DNA of 5,211 nucleotides from Pseudomonadota bacterium (GTDB lineage: Bacteria > Myxococcota_A > Polyangia > Polyangiales > Polyangiaceae), in NCBI GenBank assembly GCA_023402175.1, contig JAEXCN010000044.1, positions 1 through 5,211 on the forward strand. Reading direction: 5' to 3'. Under the pieces are notes generated by a model. It saw only the letters and a list, made by a program, of their open reading frames with translations, searched no databases and was not told the origin of the DNA. The translations under genes and the position numbers were made by a program. Of this stretch, positions 4,773 to 5,211 are shown one piece after another (the stretch's first letter is position 1; the number at the start of each line of letters is the position of its first letter).

Positions 4773-5134
4773 CGATACGGCGGATCGCGCGGGACCGACA
4801 CCGGCTTCGCCGACCAGTGATACCGCCACGTGAGGACGAGCAGCAGCGCGCTGCCGGCGACGACGACGCCCATCTCCAAGACGGCCGCCATCATCGCCTC
4901 GCTGATCGCCTCTGCCAGCACACGCGCCTTCTGCGCTGGATCGACGGATTCGCCTGTCACCACTGAGCCGAAGCCCCCGATCAACCCGATGACGGACACC
5001 ACGAGGGTCACCGCCCACAGCGCCGCAATGGCCCACCCGATGCGTCGCACCCACGAAGGGACGCCGTACTTCCCTCCGAGCCACCGTGCCCAGATGACGA
5101 GCGCAACGACGACCGGCAACTCGAGGAGCACCAT
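4769..5134 (-). CDS. Small three-helix membrane protein
   Basis: Protein of 121 residues with three hydrophobic segments at about 2-19, 32-55 and 82-102, and a short hydrophilic tail (WRYHWSAKPVSVPRDPPYR), so an inner-membrane protein. The stretch from GLIGGFG (50-56) through DPAQKARVLAEAISEAM (65-81) into helix 3 recalls the region between the last two helices of MotA/TolQ/ExbB proton-channel subunits, where an aISeAl-type motif occurs. The protein is shorter than those and lacks their N-terminal part, so this is only a resemblance from memory. The ATG at 5134 has no Shine-Dalgarno; TAGCGT ends 9 nt upstream. Its stop overlaps a GTG in the direction of the HAD-like gene, suggesting translational coupling. 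Function unknown. Confidence 0.75.
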   Translation of the reverse strand: MVLLELPVVVALVIWARWLGGKYGVPSWVRRIGWAIAALWAVTLVVSVIGLIGGFGSVVTGESVDPAQKARVLAEAISEAMMAAVLEMGVVVAGSALLLVLTWRYHWSAKPVSVPRDPPYR

Positions 5135-5143
5135 GGCTCGTGA

Positions 5144-5149
5144 ACGCTA
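5144..5149 (-). promoter_or_regulatory. Possible -10 element TAGCGT before the membrane protein
   Basis: TAGCGT on the minus strand fits TANNNT and ends 9 nt before the ATG at 5134, the same arrangement as at the other genes here that lack a Shine-Dalgarno. On its own it is a weak match. Confidence 0.25.
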
Positions 5150-5170
5150 TCGCAAGATGCGAGATGCGCT

Positions 5171-5211
5171 CTAGTTGCGCCGACCGCGCGCGCCGCCGCG
5201 GGGGCCCGGTC
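5171..5211 (-). CDS. Possible C-terminal end of an Arg/Gly-rich protein (partial)
   Basis: The minus strand from the right edge reads PGPRGGARGRRN then TAG at 5173-5171. Arg/Gly tails like this end many bacterial DEAD-box RNA helicases and RNA-binding proteins. Only 12 codons are in view and GC-rich noncoding DNA also yields Arg/Gly/Pro, so this is a suggestion. If real, its stop is 36 nt before the membrane-protein ATG. Confidence 0.25.
   Translation of the reverse strand, partial: PGPRGGARGRRN

Noticed and set aside
3774..5084. Single 436-residue minus-strand protein
   Set aside because: Only the last 84 codons look like real protein; the upstream part is Arg/Ser-rich, crosses the intergenic repeats and overlaps two better genes in other frames.

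Overview
The window is high-GC bacterial DNA, densely coded mostly on the minus strand. GC-rich codon use, many hypothetical membrane proteins and GTG starts fit a Myxococcota-like (Polyangiales-type) or similar high-GC genome. That assignment is an impression, because no rRNA or marker gene is present.

Left to right: the 5' two-thirds of a FAD acyl-CoA dehydrogenase (minus, running off the left edge); a spacer with a 12-bp tandem repeat; two adjacent paralogous tail-anchored membrane proteins of no family I recognise (858-1544 and 1639-2184, minus); a HAD-superfamily SerB-like phosphatase (2299-3114, minus); divergent from it, kptA, an RNA 2'-phosphotransferase (3198-3746, plus, the only plus-strand gene); convergent with kptA, a small conserved-looking hypothetical protein (3774-4028, minus) preceded by a 256-bp structured spacer holding hairpins, a 16-bp palindrome and a possible 25-codon Cys/Trp leader ORF; a second HAD-like protein whose 5' end seems frameshifted or mis-started (4285-4686, extended evidence to 4772); a small three-helix membrane protein (4769-5134); and possibly the last codons of an RGG-tailed protein at the right edge.

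Functional links are limited. The kptA/HAD divergent pair could share a regulatory region of 83 bp, and both kptA and the two HAD-like proteins act on or resemble enzymes acting on phosphate esters, but a joint pathway is only a guess. The membrane protein and downstream HAD-like gene look translationally coupled through a GTGA overlap. The tandem tail-anchored pair is the best candidate for an undescribed system. Several genes lack a Shine-Dalgarno sequence and carry a TANNNT element 6-11 nt before the start codon, which suggests leaderless mRNAs.
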